Assembly: GCA_945890205.1 (NCBI GenBank)
Contig: CAMDCL010000001.1
Location: 62,001 to 126,000 of the forward strand
DNA from: Bifidobacterium breve
GTDB lineage: Bacteria > Actinomycetota > Actinomycetes > Nanopelagicales > Nanopelagicaceae
DNA length: 64,000 bases
Direction: 5' to 3'
Part shown: positions 1-10,824 of the stretch, piece after piece
How the letters are laid out: each line of letters begins with the position of its first letter
Position numbering within the stretch: position 1 is the stretch's first letter
The notes under the pieces: generated by a model
Told to the model about the DNA's origin: nothing
Seen by the model: the letters and a program-made list of their open reading frames with translations, nothing else
The model's database searches: none
Translations under genes and position numbers: made by a program

Positions 1-191
1 GCGATTGAAAGTGGCTTCTCATGCACATGTGTCTCAACTAGGGGTCCTACATACTCAAGGAGACCCTCACCTAGTTGTGAGTAGTAAGCGTTGATCTGAC
101 GAGCTCGCTTTGCTGCGTAGAGAACGAGGCTGTACTTAGAACCGCTCTTCTCTAAAAGTTCATCAATTGGTGGATTTGTAATGCCATCCAT
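1..191 (-). CDS. rpoZ: RNA polymerase omega subunit, 3' end cut by window
   Basis: Omega subunit of RNA polymerase, a small chaperone-like subunit that binds beta-prime and helps assembly. The visible 63 codons start [20 protein letters not shown] and contain the omega core [16 protein letters not shown], followed by the actinobacterial extension with [17 protein letters not shown]. The start is the ATG at 191. The gene runs off the left edge, so its C-terminus is not seen. It follows the mIHF-guanylate kinase gene by 45 bases in the same direction, the usual actinobacterial gmk-rpoZ order. Confidence 0.9.
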   Translation of the reverse strand, partial: MDGITNPPIDELLEKSGSKYSLVLYAAKRARQINAYYSQLGEGLLEYVGPLVETHVHEKPLSI

Positions 192-236
192 GGTGTCCCC
201 GCTTCTGTGATCAATCTCGTCTTGTTTAACAAGTAC

Positions 237-1112
237 TTAATTCTGGGCTAACTCTACCAGTCTCTGGACAACGCTCTCGACCTGGTCATTGACGAGGATC
301 ACATCAAAGAAGGCCGCTGCTGCCAGCTCTTCTTGGGCTAACTCCAACCTCTCCGCCCGTCGCTCGGCCCCATCGGTTCCTCTTCCCACAAGCCGTGAAA
401 CCAACTCTTCCCACGAAGGTGGCTCTAGAAATACCAAGATTGATTGTGGCAGATGAGCCTTCACCTGTTTTGCCCCAGCGATCTCAATCTCAAGTAAGAC
501 ATTTTTTCCTTCTCGTAACGCCTGTTCCACCTGGGCCTGCGGAGTTCCATATCGATTTCCTGCAAACTCCGCCCATTCCAAAAACTCATTATTTGAAATC
601 ATCCGTGCAAAAACCGATTCGGTGACAAAAAAGTAATCATGTCCATCAATTTCATTAACCCGTGGTTTTCTCGTAGTAAAACTTACACTGACCCAAAAAT
701 CTCCAGCCTGACGCAGCCGCCTTGCAATCGTGCTTTTTCCTACTCCTCCAGGTCCTGATAAAACTATCAACCGCCCTGGATTACTCAAATGCTCTGGCCT
801 CAAAAACTCTTCCCGAAGCTGTTTTATCTGATGCCGTCCCAATCCCTGAATCCGTCGCGTTGGAGAGATATTAAGTCGCTCCATCATCGTGTTAGCTCTA
901 ATCTTTCCGACACCAGTAAAGGATTCGAGCAACTCCTTCACTCTCATCTTTCCAACAGCTTCATCGGTACTGGCTAAGTTTAAAACAGAGTCGATGTCGA
1001 GTTCTCCGGACTTGATCTGCGCCTTGACCTCTGCGCGCCGTTTGCGTGATGCGCTCGCTTTAGCTAAAGCTGCTTGCCGTTGCTGAGCGGTTAACTGCGG
1101 AGGCGTTCCCAT
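237..1112 (-). CDS. gmk: Fused actinobacterial integration host factor and guanylate kinase
   Basis: One continuous 291-residue frame that joins two proteins usually encoded by neighbouring genes. Residues 1 to about 105 match the mycobacterial-type integration host factor mIHF, with PPQLTAQQRQAALAKA at the start and the DNA-binding helix-two-turn-helix part with TGVGKIRA and GLGRHQIKQL (about 61-100). Residues 112-291 are guanylate kinase (GMP + ATP to GDP + ADP), with P-loop GPGGVGKST at 120-128, SFTTRKPR at 144-151 and YGT at 188-190. No stop or Met codon lies at the junction. TTG codons there could allow internal starts, one close after a purine-rich GGAAGAG. The gene lies 19 bases after pyrF, in the pyr operon direction. 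Confidence 0.9.
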   Translation of the reverse strand: MGTPPQLTAQQRQAALAKASASRKRRAEVKAQIKSGELDIDSVLNLASTDEAVGKMRVKELLESFTGVGKIRANTMMERLNISPTRRIQGLGRHQIKQLREEFLRPEHLSNPGRLIVLSGPGGVGKSTIARRLRQAGDFWVSVSFTTRKPRVNEIDGHDYFFVTESVFARMISNNEFLEWAEFAGNRYGTPQAQVEQALREGKNVLLEIEIAGAKQVKAHLPQSILVFLEPPSWEELVSRLVGRGTDGAERRAERLELAQEELAAAAFFDVILVNDQVESVVQRLVELAQN

Positions 1113-1131
1113 GAGGTAAATCTAGTGGAGA

Positions 1132-1833
1132 TTAAATTAAGAGTGAGCCAATTTCCTGGGCTCTCTCCTTCATGGCTTGAGCACCATCGCGCCAGCTCTG
1201 CGTAATGGGACGACCTATCACCACATAATTGGCACCGGCCGCTATCGCATCTTCGGGGGACATAGTTCGCTGCTGATCATCGCTACCCGCCATCTCGCGG
1301 GGACGGACACCTGGGGTAATGATCACAATTGAGTCACCGACCGCTTCTCGTACCGCAGATATTTCCAAAGGTGAACACACAATAGCGCCTGCACCTGCAG
1401 CGGTTGCCACCTTTGCCAATGAAACCGCTGAATTCAATGCGTTAGCTCCAAAACCAACCTCAGCAACATCAGACTCATCTAATGAGGTCAAAATCGTCAC
1501 TCCAGTGATGTGTGTCTTAGGCATCGCATCGACCGCCGCTTTGACCATCGCTCTACCTCCCGAGGCGTGAACCGTTAGAAACTTCGGAGATAAATGAGCA
1601 ACAGCTAGCGCCGCTCCACTGACTGTGTGCGGAATGTCATGAAGTTTTAAATCTAAGAATATCTCTGAATCTGTAACCGACTTTATAGCTTTGACACCAT
1701 CGCTACCAAAGTTGAGATAAAACTCAAGTCCTAACTTAAAGATCGATATGTGATCCTGAGTAGCCTTAACCCATTGGATCGCTGTCGTTAGCTCTGGAGT
1801 ATCCACCGCCAAAACAATAGGTGCTTTTATCAT
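1132..1833 (-). CDS. pyrF: Orotidine 5'-phosphate decarboxylase
   Basis: Last step of UMP synthesis, OMP to UMP plus CO2. The 233-residue protein has the catalytic D61-x-K63-x-x-D66 motif in DLKLHDIPHT and the C-terminal phosphate site TPGVRPREMAGSDDQQR with GRPIT. These are marks of the E. coli/Bacillus type. From memory, mycobacterial and Streptomyces PyrF at this locus belongs to the longer type with DAKRGDIG, so this looks like a different subfamily in the same slot. The ATG at 1833 directly abuts the pyrD stop, indicating translational coupling. Confidence 0.93.
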   Translation of the reverse strand: MIKAPIVLAVDTPELTTAIQWVKATQDHISIFKLGLEFYLNFGSDGVKAIKSVTDSEIFLDLKLHDIPHTVSGAALAVAHLSPKFLTVHASGGRAMVKAAVDAMPKTHITGVTILTSLDESDVAEVGFGANALNSAVSLAKVATAAGAGAIVCSPLEISAVREAVGDSIVIITPGVRPREMAGSDDQQRTMSPEDAIAAGANYVVIGRPITQSWRDGAQAMKERAQEIGSLLI

Positions 1834-2775
1834 TTACTCCGCCTCAATGGGACGATGTGCGAACCCAACAGCCTGCTTCAGTGATGTAAATCCTCGATCA
1901 ATTAAAAGTTGTTTCAACTCATCTTGTATCGACATTATCGCAGTTGGATTACCAAAGCTTGCAGTTCCGATAGAAACACCACTTGCTCCAGCTAAAATCA
2001 TCTCGAGTGCATCCTTTCCAGATGCGACTCCGCCCATTCCCAATATTGGTATCTGCGGAAGCGCTGCATGAACCTGATAAACAGCACGCACCGCAATAGG
2101 ACGGATAGCAGGACCAGAAAGCCCACCAGTCTTACCACCTAGATGCGGACGCATCGTGTCTACGTTGATTACCATTCCTAAGACGGTGTTGATTAGCGCT
2201 AACCCATCTGCCCCTGCATCGACTACGCCCTTTGCGATAGAGACAAGATCTGTTACATCAGGTGAGAGCTTGGCGATTATGGGCAGCTCTCCGCCAATAG
2301 TCCGGCGAACACCATCTATAACTCGACGTGATGCCTCGGGATCGCATGCAAATACCAGGCCACGATTTTCAACATTGGGACAGGAGATATTGACCTCTAT
2401 CGCACTGATTCCAGAAACAGATCTAAGTTTTCTGGCTAATGTTGAGTACTCCTCTACCGTTTCACCAGCTATGGAAACAATTACACGCGCCTTTTGTTCA
2501 ACAAGATATGGAACATCCTTTGCTAAAAAAGCATCTATTCCAGGGCCTTGTAGGCCGATGCTGTTGAGCATCCCACTGGGCGTTTCAGCCATTCGAGGGG
2601 TCGGTCGACCAGGTCGCATCTTTGACATAACAGACTTGGTAACTACTCCGCCCATTTCACGCAATGGGAAAAACTGAGCTAACTCTCTTCCAGAACTTGC
2701 ACAGCCACTTGCAGTAAATGTGGGGGCAGGAAACCATGCATTTCCGATAGTTGTTGAAAAATCTAGCGCGGTCAT
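1834..2775 (-). CDS. pyrD: Dihydroorotate dehydrogenase, class 1B catalytic subunit
   Basis: Oxidises dihydroorotate to orotate with FMN. The start is the ATG at 2775, which overlaps the pyrK stop as ATGA, giving 313 residues; an upstream in-frame extension exists but lies inside pyrK. The active-site loop NISCPN carries a Cys at residue 132 as catalytic base, the mark of class 1 enzymes. With the adjacent pyrK this is class 1B, which passes electrons to NAD through PyrK. C-terminal FMN-phosphate elements GMGGVASG and GASGVSIGTA are present. Confidence 0.94.
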   Translation of the reverse strand: MTALDFSTTIGNAWFPAPTFTASGCASSGRELAQFFPLREMGGVVTKSVMSKMRPGRPTPRMAETPSGMLNSIGLQGPGIDAFLAKDVPYLVEQKARVIVSIAGETVEEYSTLARKLRSVSGISAIEVNISCPNVENRGLVFACDPEASRRVIDGVRRTIGGELPIIAKLSPDVTDLVSIAKGVVDAGADGLALINTVLGMVINVDTMRPHLGGKTGGLSGPAIRPIAVRAVYQVHAALPQIPILGMGGVASGKDALEMILAGASGVSIGTASFGNPTAIMSIQDELKQLLIDRGFTSLKQAVGFAHRPIEAE

Positions 2776-3608
2776 ATCTGTTGACCTACCTTGCTCCACT
2801 GAACCTTTGCTCCATCCATTACTGGTCCATCGATACATGAACGAAGATTTGAGATCGTTCCATCCTCATTCTCAACTGGAAGTACACAGGTCATACAGAT
2901 TCCTACGCCACACGCCATCGACTCTTCAACGGCGCATTGGTGAATTACATCAAACTGATTTGTGATCTTGGTAATTGCTGCAAGCATTGGCATCGGACCA
3001 CACGAGTAAATAACCGCGACATTCAAATCCTTAATGATCTCTGCAATGGGATCTGTTACTCGACCTGCAACTCCCATAGATCCATCTTCGGTATAAATCC
3101 GCATGGAGTTCACCGCTCGTTTGCCCTCCATCGGTGCATAAATCTTTGATCCCGTACTTGCACCTAATAACATATCAACTCGGCATCCCCGAGAGTTCAG
3201 CAACTCAGCCAATCCAAACAATGGTGCCGATCCATAACCTCCTCCTACTAAGAGAACAGGTACCGGCTCTGTCGGAATTCCAAAGGCTGTTCCAAGCGGA
3301 GCGACAAGATCTAGAACTACACCTTCACCTTGGGCGCATAACCACTTACTCCCCTGACCATGAGGTGCAACGATCAACTCCATCGTCCCACCAACTGTCG
3401 TGCTGGTAGACACACGAGAAATTGCAAAAGCGCGACGAAGGACCATGGATGAAGAACCTCCACCCACACTTATAGCAACAAAGTTTCCAGGTTTGCAGTT
3501 AGTAGCAATGTCACCGATGTTGATGATGATTTGGTGGTATTGACCGACTCGTGTATTACTCACAATTGGTGCAAGCAGTTGCTTGGCGTGTTTGTTGATC
3601 TGTGTCAT
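2772..3608 (-). CDS. pyrK: Dihydroorotate dehydrogenase electron transfer subunit
   Basis: FAD and [2Fe-2S] protein of the ferredoxin-reductase fold that carries electrons from PyrD FMN to NAD. The 278-residue sequence has a beta-barrel FAD domain with LRRAFAISR (about 57-65), a nucleotide domain with VGGGYGSAPL (121-130) and SCGPMPML, and a C-terminal cluster site with Cys 233, 238, 241 and 258 (CxxxxCxxC then C). It starts immediately after the carB stop and overlaps pyrD by 4 bases, so carB, pyrK and pyrD are coupled. Confidence 0.93.
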   Translation of the reverse strand: MTQINKHAKQLLAPIVSNTRVGQYHQIIINIGDIATNCKPGNFVAISVGGGSSSMVLRRAFAISRVSTSTTVGGTMELIVAPHGQGSKWLCAQGEGVVLDLVAPLGTAFGIPTEPVPVLLVGGGYGSAPLFGLAELLNSRGCRVDMLLGASTGSKIYAPMEGKRAVNSMRIYTEDGSMGVAGRVTDPIAEIIKDLNVAVIYSCGPMPMLAAITKITNQFDVIHQCAVEESMACGVGICMTCVLPVENEDGTISNLRSCIDGPVMDGAKVQWSKVGQQI

Positions 3609-6600
3609 CTATGCAAGCCATTCCTGTAGAGACTTGATACTAAGTGGGCTAGCTTGCAAGAAGCCAATCGCATCTACCGCAGCGCTAAATCCTGCTGTGG
3701 TTGTTATGCACGGAATGGATCTTTGAACAGCTGCGGTACGAATTGCCCAGCCATCGGCACGTGTTCCGCGACCAACAGGGGTGTTTATTACTAGGTCGAT
3801 CTCACCAGAATTGATCATCTCGACAATAGTTTTTTCACCCATCTGTCCTGTGCCTTCAGAGTGTTTTCGTACCGTTGTGCACTCAATACCCTTTGTGCGC
3901 AAAAATGCGGCGGTTCCATCAGTTGCAAGAATATGAAACCCTAACTCTGAAAATCCTAAAGCAGGTTCAATTCCAGTTGCTTTGTCCTTATCAGCTAAGG
4001 AGATAAAGACAGTGCCGGATTTGGGAAGTGGACCAAAGGCAGCGATCTGACTCTTTGCATAACTTTCTCCAAAGGTTGGAGAAATCCCCATAACCTCTCC
4101 AGTAGAACGCATCTCAGGTCCAAGAACCGCATCGACTCCCCTACCATCGGTGCGGCGGAAGCGGTTCCATGGCAGTACCGCCTCCTTGACTGAAACACCC
4201 CGAGCAACACCATCGCCTGATTTCGGAAGAATTCCATCCACTCTCAATTGTTTGATTGTGGTACCAACTGAGATCCGAGCCGCCGCCTTTGCAAGAGCAA
4301 CCCCGCTGGCTTTACTAACAAAGGGCACTGTGCGAGATGCTCGGGGATTTGCTTCTAAAACATACAAAACATTATCTGCGATGGCGAATTGAATATTTAT
4401 TAATCCGCGCACATCAACTCCACGTGCAATCTTCTCCGTGGCAGAGCGAATCTCTTCTCTCTGCTCATCTGTAACTGTCATTGATGGGAGAACACAGGCA
4501 CTGTCACCGCTATGAATTCCTGCCTCTTCAATATGCTCCATGACGCCACCGAGAAAGAGCTCCTCCCCATCAAACAGGGCATCTACATCGATCTCAATTG
4601 CGTTATCAAGGAAGCGATCTACTAGTACGGGATGATCTGGAGTTATATCGGTTGCACGAGTGATAAAACCTCCGAGAGCGGCATCGTCATAGACGATCTC
4701 CATACCTCGACCACCCAACACAAATGATGGTCTGACTAAAACTGGGTATCCAATCTCGTGGGCGATATTTGTCGCCTCTAACTGTGAAGAGGCCATTCCA
4801 AATTCAGGCGCTCTCAAGCCCTGTTCTGCAAGGATATTTCCAAAGGCTCCTCGTTCTTCGGCTAGGTTAATAGCTTCAGGAGATGTACCCAAGATATTTA
4901 CTCCATTAGCCTTTAATCCAGCGGCCAACCCCAAAGGTGTCTGGCCACCTAGCTGTGTAATCACTCCCAACACTGGACCGGCCTGTATTTCGGCGTGAAC
5001 AACTTCAAGTACATCTTCTAGGGTCAATGGTTCAAAATAGAGACGATTACTTGTGTCGTAATCGGTAGAAACAGTTTCAGGGTTGCAGTTGATCATAATT
5101 GTTTCATAACCGGCCTCGCGCAGTGTGAAAGAGGCGTGAACACATGAATAATCAAACTCTATTCCCTGACCGATGCGATTAGGGCCGCTACCAAGAATGA
5201 TGACCGCAGGTGTTGTACGAGGACGTACCTCGGTCTCCTCTTCATAACTTGAATAATGATAAGGAGTAAACGCCTCAAACTCGGCTGCACATGTATCAAC
5301 TGTTTTATAAACAGGACGAACTCCTAGGTGATGGCGGGCTTTGCGAATTTCATCCTCAGAGACACCACGTAAATTAGCAATCTGACTATCTGAAAATCCC
5401 TGACCTTTTGCGGTACGAAGTAGTTCGATAGTTAACTCACCAGGTAAAGCGATGATCGCCGCCTGTTGATTGATCAGCTCGATCTGGCGCAAATACCAAG
5501 GATCTATCTTGGTTGCCTTAAAGACCTCATCGATCGTAGCTCCTGCCCACATAGCCTTTTGTACCTGCTGCAATCGATACTCAGTTGGGATGCGCATACT
5601 TTGCAGCAATGCATCGCGCTCTGTTTCAGATACAGCTGGCCAGGAAAAGATCGCTTCCTTGCGCTCCAAAGATCGTAAAGCCTTCATGAGCGCTTCCGAG
5701 AAGGAGCGACCGATGGCCATCGCCTCGCCCACACTCTTCATCGTTGTTGTTAAACGAGGATCTGCATCTGCAAACTTCTCGAAGGCAAAACGAGGAAGCT
5801 TCACAACAACATAATCCAAGGTCGGTTCAAAAGAGGCTGGCGTCACCTGCGTGATGTCATTTTGAATCTCATCTAAGGTGTAACCAATAGCCAGCTTGGT
5901 AGCAATTTTTGCGATCGGAAATCCTGTGGCTTTTGAGGCCAGGGCACTGGAGCGTGAAACTCGTGGATTCATCTCGATCACGATAATCCGACCATCACTT
6001 GGGTTTACAGCAAATTGAATATTACATCCACCAGTATCCACACCAACCTCACGGATGATCTCCATAGAAAGATCACGCAACTTCTGATACTCGACATCGG
6101 TCAAGGTCATCGCCGGTGCAACGGTAATCGAATCGCCCGTATGGACACCCATGGGATCAAGGTTCTCAATTGAACAAACAATTACAACATTGTCCTTGTT
6201 ATCGCGCATGACCTCGAGTTCATACTCTTTCCATCCGATAATTGATTCTTCAAGCAGAACTTCAGAGGTTGGACTATGTCGCAAACCAGCTCCGGCTATT
6301 TGGCGTAGCTCAGCCTCATCAAATGCGATACCAGAGCCCAAACCACCCATAGTAAAAGATGGTCGAACCACTACTGGATAATTCAATTCAACTACAGCCT
6401 TGAGAATCTCCTCCATTGTGTGACAAATACGAGACTTGGCTGACTCTCCACCAACCTTTTCAACAATCGCGCGAAAGAGTTCTCGGTTTTCACCACGATT
6501 GATCGCATCGACATCTGCTCCGATAAGCCGAACGCCATACTTTGCCAGAGTACCTCTTTCATACAGACCAATCGCAGCGTTTAAAGCTGTTTGCCCACCC

Positions 6601-6869
6601 AGTGTTGCAAGTACCGCATCAGGTTTTTCATGGACGATGATGCGTTCGATAATCTCAGGAGTAATTGGTTCGATGTAGGTTGCATCGGCGAACTCGGGAT
6701 CGGTCATAATTGTTGCAGGATTGGAGTTAACCAAAATGACTCTGATTCCTTCAGCACGCAGAACGCGACAGGCTTGAGTTCCTGAGTAATCAAACTCGCA
6801 GGCTTGACCAATAACGATTGGGCCACTGCCAATAACTAAAACACTTTTAATCGATGTATCTAAAGGCAT
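3609..6869 (-). CDS. carB: Carbamoyl-phosphate synthase large subunit
   Basis: Makes carbamoyl phosphate from ammonia (delivered by CarA), bicarbonate and two ATP; it feeds pyrimidine and arginine synthesis. The 1086-residue length is normal. Two homologous ATP-grasp halves are visible: the first with [15 protein letters not shown] near 165-180, the second with [19 protein letters not shown] near 720. The C-terminal regulatory domain has the methylglyoxal synthase-like fold, with [19 protein letters not shown]. Its ATG shares one base with the carA stop (TAATG). Confidence 0.96.
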   Translation of the reverse strand: MPLDTSIKSVLVIGSGPIVIGQACEFDYSGTQACRVLRAEGIRVILVNSNPATIMTDPEFADATYIEPITPEIIERIIVHEKPDAVLATLGGQTALNAAIGLYERGTLAKYGVRLIGADVDAINRGENRELFRAIVEKVGGESAKSRICHTMEEILKAVVELNYPVVVRPSFTMGGLGSGIAFDEAELRQIAGAGLRHSPTSEVLLEESIIGWKEYELEVMRDNKDNVVIVCSIENLDPMGVHTGDSITVAPAMTLTDVEYQKLRDLSMEIIREVGVDTGGCNIQFAVNPSDGRIIVIEMNPRVSRSSALASKATGFPIAKIATKLAIGYTLDEIQNDITQVTPASFEPTLDYVVVKLPRFAFEKFADADPRLTTTMKSVGEAMAIGRSFSEALMKALRSLERKEAIFSWPAVSETERDALLQSMRIPTEYRLQQVQKAMWAGATIDEVFKATKIDPWYLRQIELINQQAAIIALPGELTIELLRTAKGQGFSDSQIANLRGVSEDEIRKARHHLGVRPVYKTVDTCAAEFEAFTPYHYSSYEEETEVRPRTTPAVIILGSGPNRIGQGIEFDYSCVHASFTLREAGYETIMINCNPETVSTDYDTSNRLYFEPLTLEDVLEVVHAEIQAGPVLGVITQLGGQTPLGLAAGLKANGVNILGTSPEAINLAEERGAFGNILAEQGLRAPEFGMASSQLEATNIAHEIGYPVLVRPSFVLGGRGMEIVYDDAALGGFITRATDITPDHPVLVDRFLDNAIEIDVDALFDGEELFLGGVMEHIEEAGIHSGDSACVLPSMTVTDEQREEIRSATEKIARGVDVRGLINIQFAIADNVLYVLEANPRASRTVPFVSKASGVALAKAAARISVGTTIKQLRVDGILPKSGDGVARGVSVKEAVLPWNRFRRTDGRGVDAVLGPEMRSTGEVMGISPTFGESYAKSQIAAFGPLPKSGTVFISLADKDKATGIEPALGFSELGFHILATDGTAAFLRTKGIECTTVRKHSEGTGQMGEKTIVEMINSGEIDLVINTPVGRGTRADGWAIRTAAVQRSIPCITTTAGFSAAVDAIGFLQASPLSIKSLQEWLA

Positions 6870-7984
6870 TAAGCAACCACCTTCTTCGACATCAAATCCA
6901 CAAACCGATCAAAGAGGTAGGAAGCATCATGAGGTCCGGCGGCAGCTTCTGGGTGATACTGCACTGAGAAAGCGGGTTTATCCAGCAAGGCTAAACCTTC
7001 GACAACTCCATCATTAAGGCAGGTATGTGTTACCTCTCCACGTCCATACACCGTTGAGAACTCCGTATCTGTTGGAGCTTTTACCGCAAAGCCGTGGTTG
7101 TGAGCGGTGATCTCTACCTTTCCAGTGTTCTTATCCATAACTGGTTGATTGATACCCCGATGACCAAACTGAAGTTTGTAGGTTTCAAAGCCAAGGGCTC
7201 GACCTAATATCTGATGTCCAAAACAAATTCCAAAGAGTGGAACATCTGCCAAGAGAAGCTCACGTACAACCTCGATCACATCGCTCATCGTCGATGGATC
7301 ACCGGGACCATTTGAGAGAAATACTCCATCAGGATTGATAGACATAATTTGCTCAACCGCTGAGTTGTAGGGCATCACATGCACCTCTACGCCACGTTGG
7401 GCTAGTGAACGCGGTGTTGCTGATTTAATTCCTAGATCTAAAGCGGCAATAGTGAACCTCTTTTTACCTTCGGCGGGAACAATATAGGTTTCGGAGGTAG
7501 ATACATCCTTAACCAAAAAAGCACCCGACATCGCTTCAGTTTTGCGAACCTCAACAACCATCTCTTCACGGCTCAGATCCAACCCCGAGAAAATTCCAAC
7601 ACGCATCGCTCCACGATCACGAAGATGTCTGGTGATTGCACGAGTGTCAACGCCTTGGATACCTATGATCCCTTGATTAATCAGCTCTGTTTCAAGATCG
7701 TTTTGTGCTCTCCAGTTAGAGGTCAGAGAGGATGGATTTCGAACGACAAAACCTGCAACCCATATCTTTGAGGATTCATTATCAAAGTTATTAACTCCAG
7801 TATTTCCGATATGTGGTGCGGTCATTACAACTATCTGCTTGTGATACGAGGGATCTGTGAGGGTTTCTTGATACCCAGTCATACCTGTTTGGAATACAGC
7901 TTCTCCAAATGTTTTTCCAACAGCAGCCCAAGATGTGCCTTCAAAGATCCTTCCATCATCCAGAACGAGGTAAGCATTTGCCAT
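6869..7984 (-). CDS. carA: Carbamoyl-phosphate synthase small (glutaminase) subunit
   Basis: Hydrolyses glutamine and channels ammonia to CarB. The class I amidotransferase triad is visible: Cys254 in LFGICFGHQ, and His344 with Glu346 in QYHPEA. The N-terminal CarA domain has [15 protein letters not shown]. Two starts are possible, a GTG at 7987 and the ATG at 7984. I prefer the ATG because GGAGG lies 6 bases upstream of it but only 3 from the GTG; it gives 371 residues and a TGATG overlap with pyrC. Confidence 0.95.
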   Translation of the reverse strand: MANAYLVLDDGRIFEGTSWAAVGKTFGEAVFQTGMTGYQETLTDPSYHKQIVVMTAPHIGNTGVNNFDNESSKIWVAGFVVRNPSSLTSNWRAQNDLETELINQGIIGIQGVDTRAITRHLRDRGAMRVGIFSGLDLSREEMVVEVRKTEAMSGAFLVKDVSTSETYIVPAEGKKRFTIAALDLGIKSATPRSLAQRGVEVHVMPYNSAVEQIMSINPDGVFLSNGPGDPSTMSDVIEVVRELLLADVPLFGICFGHQILGRALGFETYKLQFGHRGINQPVMDKNTGKVEITAHNHGFAVKAPTDTEFSTVYGRGEVTHTCLNDGVVEGLALLDKPAFSVQYHPEAAAGPHDASYLFDRFVDLMSKKVVA

Positions 7985-9291
7985 CACTTGCCTCCTTCAC
8001 CTGAGATAACTCCACTTAGCAGAGTTGGTTTTCCTCTGAAAATTGTGTGCTCCACAAACCCTGGTAACTCCCGGCCATGGTATGGAGTATTCGATGAGTT
8101 AGACAGCAGTAAATCGCGGTCAACCCTCCATAATTTCGTTGGATTAATCACAACCAAGTTGGCATAACTTCCCTTTGCAATCCTTTGCCCTTGATTCTCA
8201 TATCCACCAATGAGTGCTGGGGTGTGCGACATGCGATCTGCAACCTGTTGCCAACTCATCAAACCTGAGTCAACCATTGTCATTTGAACAATTGAAAGAG
8301 CGGTTTCAAGACCCACCATTCCAAAGGCCGCCTCTTGCCATTCACACTCTTTAGCCTCCAAGGGATGGGGAGCGTGATCAGTTGCGACAATGTCGATGGT
8401 TCCATCAGCTAGAGCCTGTCTCAAAGCATGCACATCTGACTCTGTTCTCAGTGGTGGGTTGACCTTATATACCGGGTCATACGATGAGGCTAAATCATCA
8501 GTCAGTAACAAGTGGTGCGGTGTGACCTCAGCGGTCACATTGATTCCTCGAGCCTTGGCCCATCGAATAATTTCTACACCACCTGCAGTAGTTAGATGAC
8601 AGATGTGAAGTCGCGATTGCACATGATCTGCGAGTAAAACATCTCGAGCAATAATCGCTTCCTCTGCAACGGCAGGCCATCCCTTTAATCCTAAGCGTGC
8701 AGAGATCTCACCCTCATTCATCTGAGATCCAACTGTCATTCGAGGATCCTGCGCATGTTGTGCGATTACTCCCCCGAACTTTTTTATGTACTCAAGGGCT
8801 CTTCGCATGACAAGCGGATCAGAAACACAATTTCCGTCATCACTAAAAACACGTACACGTGCAACTGAATCAGCCATTGCGCCAATCTCAGAAAGTGTTA
8901 CACCTTTGAGGCCTTGAGTTACCGCACCAATAGGAAAAACATCCAGCAGTCCAGCTTCCTGGCCAAGTCGGTACACCTGCTCTACTACTCCAGCGGTATC
9001 TGCAACTGGAGATGTGTTCGCCATGGCAGATAGCGCTGTAAATCCACCCTTGGCACCGGCTCTACTACCTGTCAAAACCGTTTCAGCATCTTCGCGACCA
9101 GGCTCTCGCAGATGTGTATGTAGATCAACCAAACCCGGAAGGATGACACAGCCTTTACCGTCAATACTCGTATGCGCCTGGCCCTTGTAAGTGCTGGATA
9201 CATCAACGATGTACTCACCATCTATACAAATATCGGCGGTCGAACCATCTGGTAACTGTGCACCTTTAATAACTAGATCTATAGCGCTCAC
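7984..9291 (-). CDS. pyrC: Dihydroorotase, type I
   Basis: Cyclises carbamoyl aspartate to dihydroorotate. The 435-residue length and metal motif [12 protein letters not shown] (His58, His60) are those of the long type I dihydroorotases of the amidohydrolase superfamily. Further metal-site pieces are FSDDGNCV, the His in VIAQHAQD and IVATDHAPH. The start is a GTG at 9291 that directly follows the pyrB stop, with GGAGG inside the end of pyrB 7 bases upstream. Confidence 0.94.
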   Translation of the reverse strand: MSAIDLVIKGAQLPDGSTADICIDGEYIVDVSSTYKGQAHTSIDGKGCVILPGLVDLHTHLREPGREDAETVLTGSRAGAKGGFTALSAMANTSPVADTAGVVEQVYRLGQEAGLLDVFPIGAVTQGLKGVTLSEIGAMADSVARVRVFSDDGNCVSDPLVMRRALEYIKKFGGVIAQHAQDPRMTVGSQMNEGEISARLGLKGWPAVAEEAIIARDVLLADHVQSRLHICHLTTAGGVEIIRWAKARGINVTAEVTPHHLLLTDDLASSYDPVYKVNPPLRTESDVHALRQALADGTIDIVATDHAPHPLEAKECEWQEAAFGMVGLETALSIVQMTMVDSGLMSWQQVADRMSHTPALIGGYENQGQRIAKGSYANLVVINPTKLWRVDRDLLLSNSSNTPYHGRELPGFVEHTIFRGKPTLLSGVISGEGGK

Positions 9292-10239
9292 TTAATTTCC
9301 TCCAGCTTCCAAAGCTCCACCGGTCAAGAGAACGTACAAGATCGCCATTCGGACACTGACGCCATTAGTAACCTGTTCCGTAATCACGGAGCGAGAGCTA
9401 TCAGCTACCTCTGCCGAGATTTCTAGTCCACGGTTCATTGGACCAGGGTGCATCACAATCGCACCCGGTTTCATCGATTTCATTCGATCAGAGTTCAGAC
9501 CAAAGTATCGCGAGTACTCTCGAGCATTAGGAAAGTACATCTCGGTCATTCGCTCCTGTTGCACTCTTAACATCATCACAACATCTACAAAGGGAATAAC
9601 CGAATCTAAATCATAGGAAATAGAGACCGGCCAACTTTCGACACCAACTGGTAACAGCGTTGGGGGTGCCACCAAAACTACCTTTGCACCAAGCTTTGAG
9701 AGCAACAAAATATTTGATCTAGCAACTCGCGAATGCAATACATCGCCAACAATTGCAACGCTAAGTCCTTCAAGGTCGCTTTTGCCTAGACCTAAATGTT
9801 TGCGGATAGTGAATGCATCTAATAAGGCTTGACTTGGATGTTCATGTGTTCCATCGCCAGCGTTTACAACACTTCCGGACATCCATTGAGAATCAGCCAG
9901 GCGTTGAGCCGCACCTGATGCGAAGTGGCGTATGACCACCGCATCTGCGCCCATAGCCTGCAAGGTCATGGCGGTATCTTTGAGCGACTCACCCTTGCTC
10001 ACACTTGATCCCTTAGCGGAGAAGTTAATGACATCTGCAGATAATCTCTTTGCCGCAGCTTCAAATGAGATTCGAGTTCTGGTCGAATCCTCTGCAAAGA
10101 GATTAACAATCGTCCTGCCGCGCAAGGTTGGTAGCTTTTTAACAGCTCCATCGCTGACCCTTGCCAGTTCATTAGCGGTATCTAAAATTGAGATCGCTTC
10201 TGCTTTGGAAAAATCTGCAATGGATAAGAGATGGCGCAT
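9292..10239 (-). CDS. pyrB: Aspartate carbamoyltransferase catalytic chain
   Basis: Condenses carbamoyl phosphate with aspartate, the committed step of pyrimidine synthesis. The carbamoyl phosphate loop STRTR is at residues 52-56, HPSQ at 134-137, and the C-terminal [12 protein letters not shown] is typical of PyrB rather than ornithine carbamoyltransferase. At 315 residues it is full length. No regulatory chain gene (pyrI) is next to it. The ATG overlaps the pyrR stop by one base. Confidence 0.95.
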   Translation of the reverse strand: MRHLLSIADFSKAEAISILDTANELARVSDGAVKKLPTLRGRTIVNLFAEDSTRTRISFEAAAKRLSADVINFSAKGSSVSKGESLKDTAMTLQAMGADAVVIRHFASGAAQRLADSQWMSGSVVNAGDGTHEHPSQALLDAFTIRKHLGLGKSDLEGLSVAIVGDVLHSRVARSNILLLSKLGAKVVLVAPPTLLPVGVESWPVSISYDLDSVIPFVDVVMMLRVQQERMTEMYFPNAREYSRYFGLNSDRMKSMKPGAIVMHPGPMNRGLEISAEVADSSRSVITEQVTNGVSVRMAILYVLLTGGALEAGGN

Positions 10240-10772
10240 TAGCCCGCCTCCCCTTCGATACTTACTTCATCTCGACCATCTATCTCACTGAGCAAAACTC
10301 GTACCGATTGGGATTTGGAGGTCGGCAGGTTTTTTCCTACAAAATCCGCCTTAATGGGAAGCTCCCTGTGACCTCGATCTACAAGTGCGGCTAGTTGGAC
10401 AGTTCGTGGGCGACCGATCTCACCCAGTGCATCTAGCGCCGATCTAATTGTTCGGCCCGAGAATAAAACATCATCCACCAAGATCACATCGCAATTTTCA
10501 ACTCCACTCGGTGGAATTGTGGTCGGCATAATCGCTTTAGGTGCGCGCAATCTCAGATCATCACGAAATAAGGTGATGTCCAAGGTTCCACACGAGATTT
10601 CAACGCCTTCAATCTCAGAGATGATTGAAGCGATCCGTTGTGCAAGATGGGCACCACGTGTCGGAATTCCTAAGAGAACAATGGATGATGCGCCTTGATT
10701 CTTCTCAAGGATCTCGTGGGATATACGGGTCAATGCACGTTTAATGTCAGGTGCAGACAGGGCTACGCTCAT
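10239..10772 (-). CDS. pyrR: PyrR, UMP-responsive RNA-binding regulator and uracil phosphoribosyltransferase
   Basis: First gene of the pyr operon. PyrR binds a hairpin in pyr mRNA when UMP is high, and many members also convert uracil and PRPP to UMP. The PRPP loop [13 protein letters not shown] lies at about residues 96-108. I place the start at the ATG at 10772 (177 residues), preceded by AAAGGAG at a 7-base spacing; an in-frame GTG at 10790 lies in the leader and would place that site inside the gene. A matching PyrR-binding hairpin lies just upstream (10786-10803). Confidence 0.94.
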   Translation of the reverse strand: MSVALSAPDIKRALTRISHEILEKNQGASSIVLLGIPTRGAHLAQRIASIISEIEGVEISCGTLDITLFRDDLRLRAPKAIMPTTIPPSGVENCDVILVDDVLFSGRTIRSALDALGEIGRPRTVQLAALVDRGHRELPIKADFVGKNLPTSKSQSVRVLLSEIDGRDEVSIEGEAG

Positions 10773-10785
10773 GTAAATCTCCTTT

Positions 10786-10803
10786 CCCACCTCTCAGGAT
10801 GGG
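10786..10803 (-). promoter_or_regulatory. PyrR-binding hairpin in the pyr leader
   Basis: On the minus strand the leader reads CCCATCCTGAGAGGTGGG. CCCA pairs with TGGG, a T bulges, CC pairs with GG, and the loop is TGAGA. This matches 12 of 14 positions of the PyrR-binding consensus I recall (ARUCCNGNGAGGYU). The hairpin ends 6 bases before the AAAGGAG ribosome site, so bound PyrR could block initiation at pyrR rather than attenuate transcription. No downstream terminator hairpin with a T run is visible. Confidence 0.75.
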
Positions 10804-10824
10804 TCGTTAAAGGATGCAGGCGCG

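Noticed and set aside
2156-2677. 173-codon plus-strand open frame inside pyrD
   Set aside because: Antisense shadow of a clear pyrD; no ribosome site or family match.
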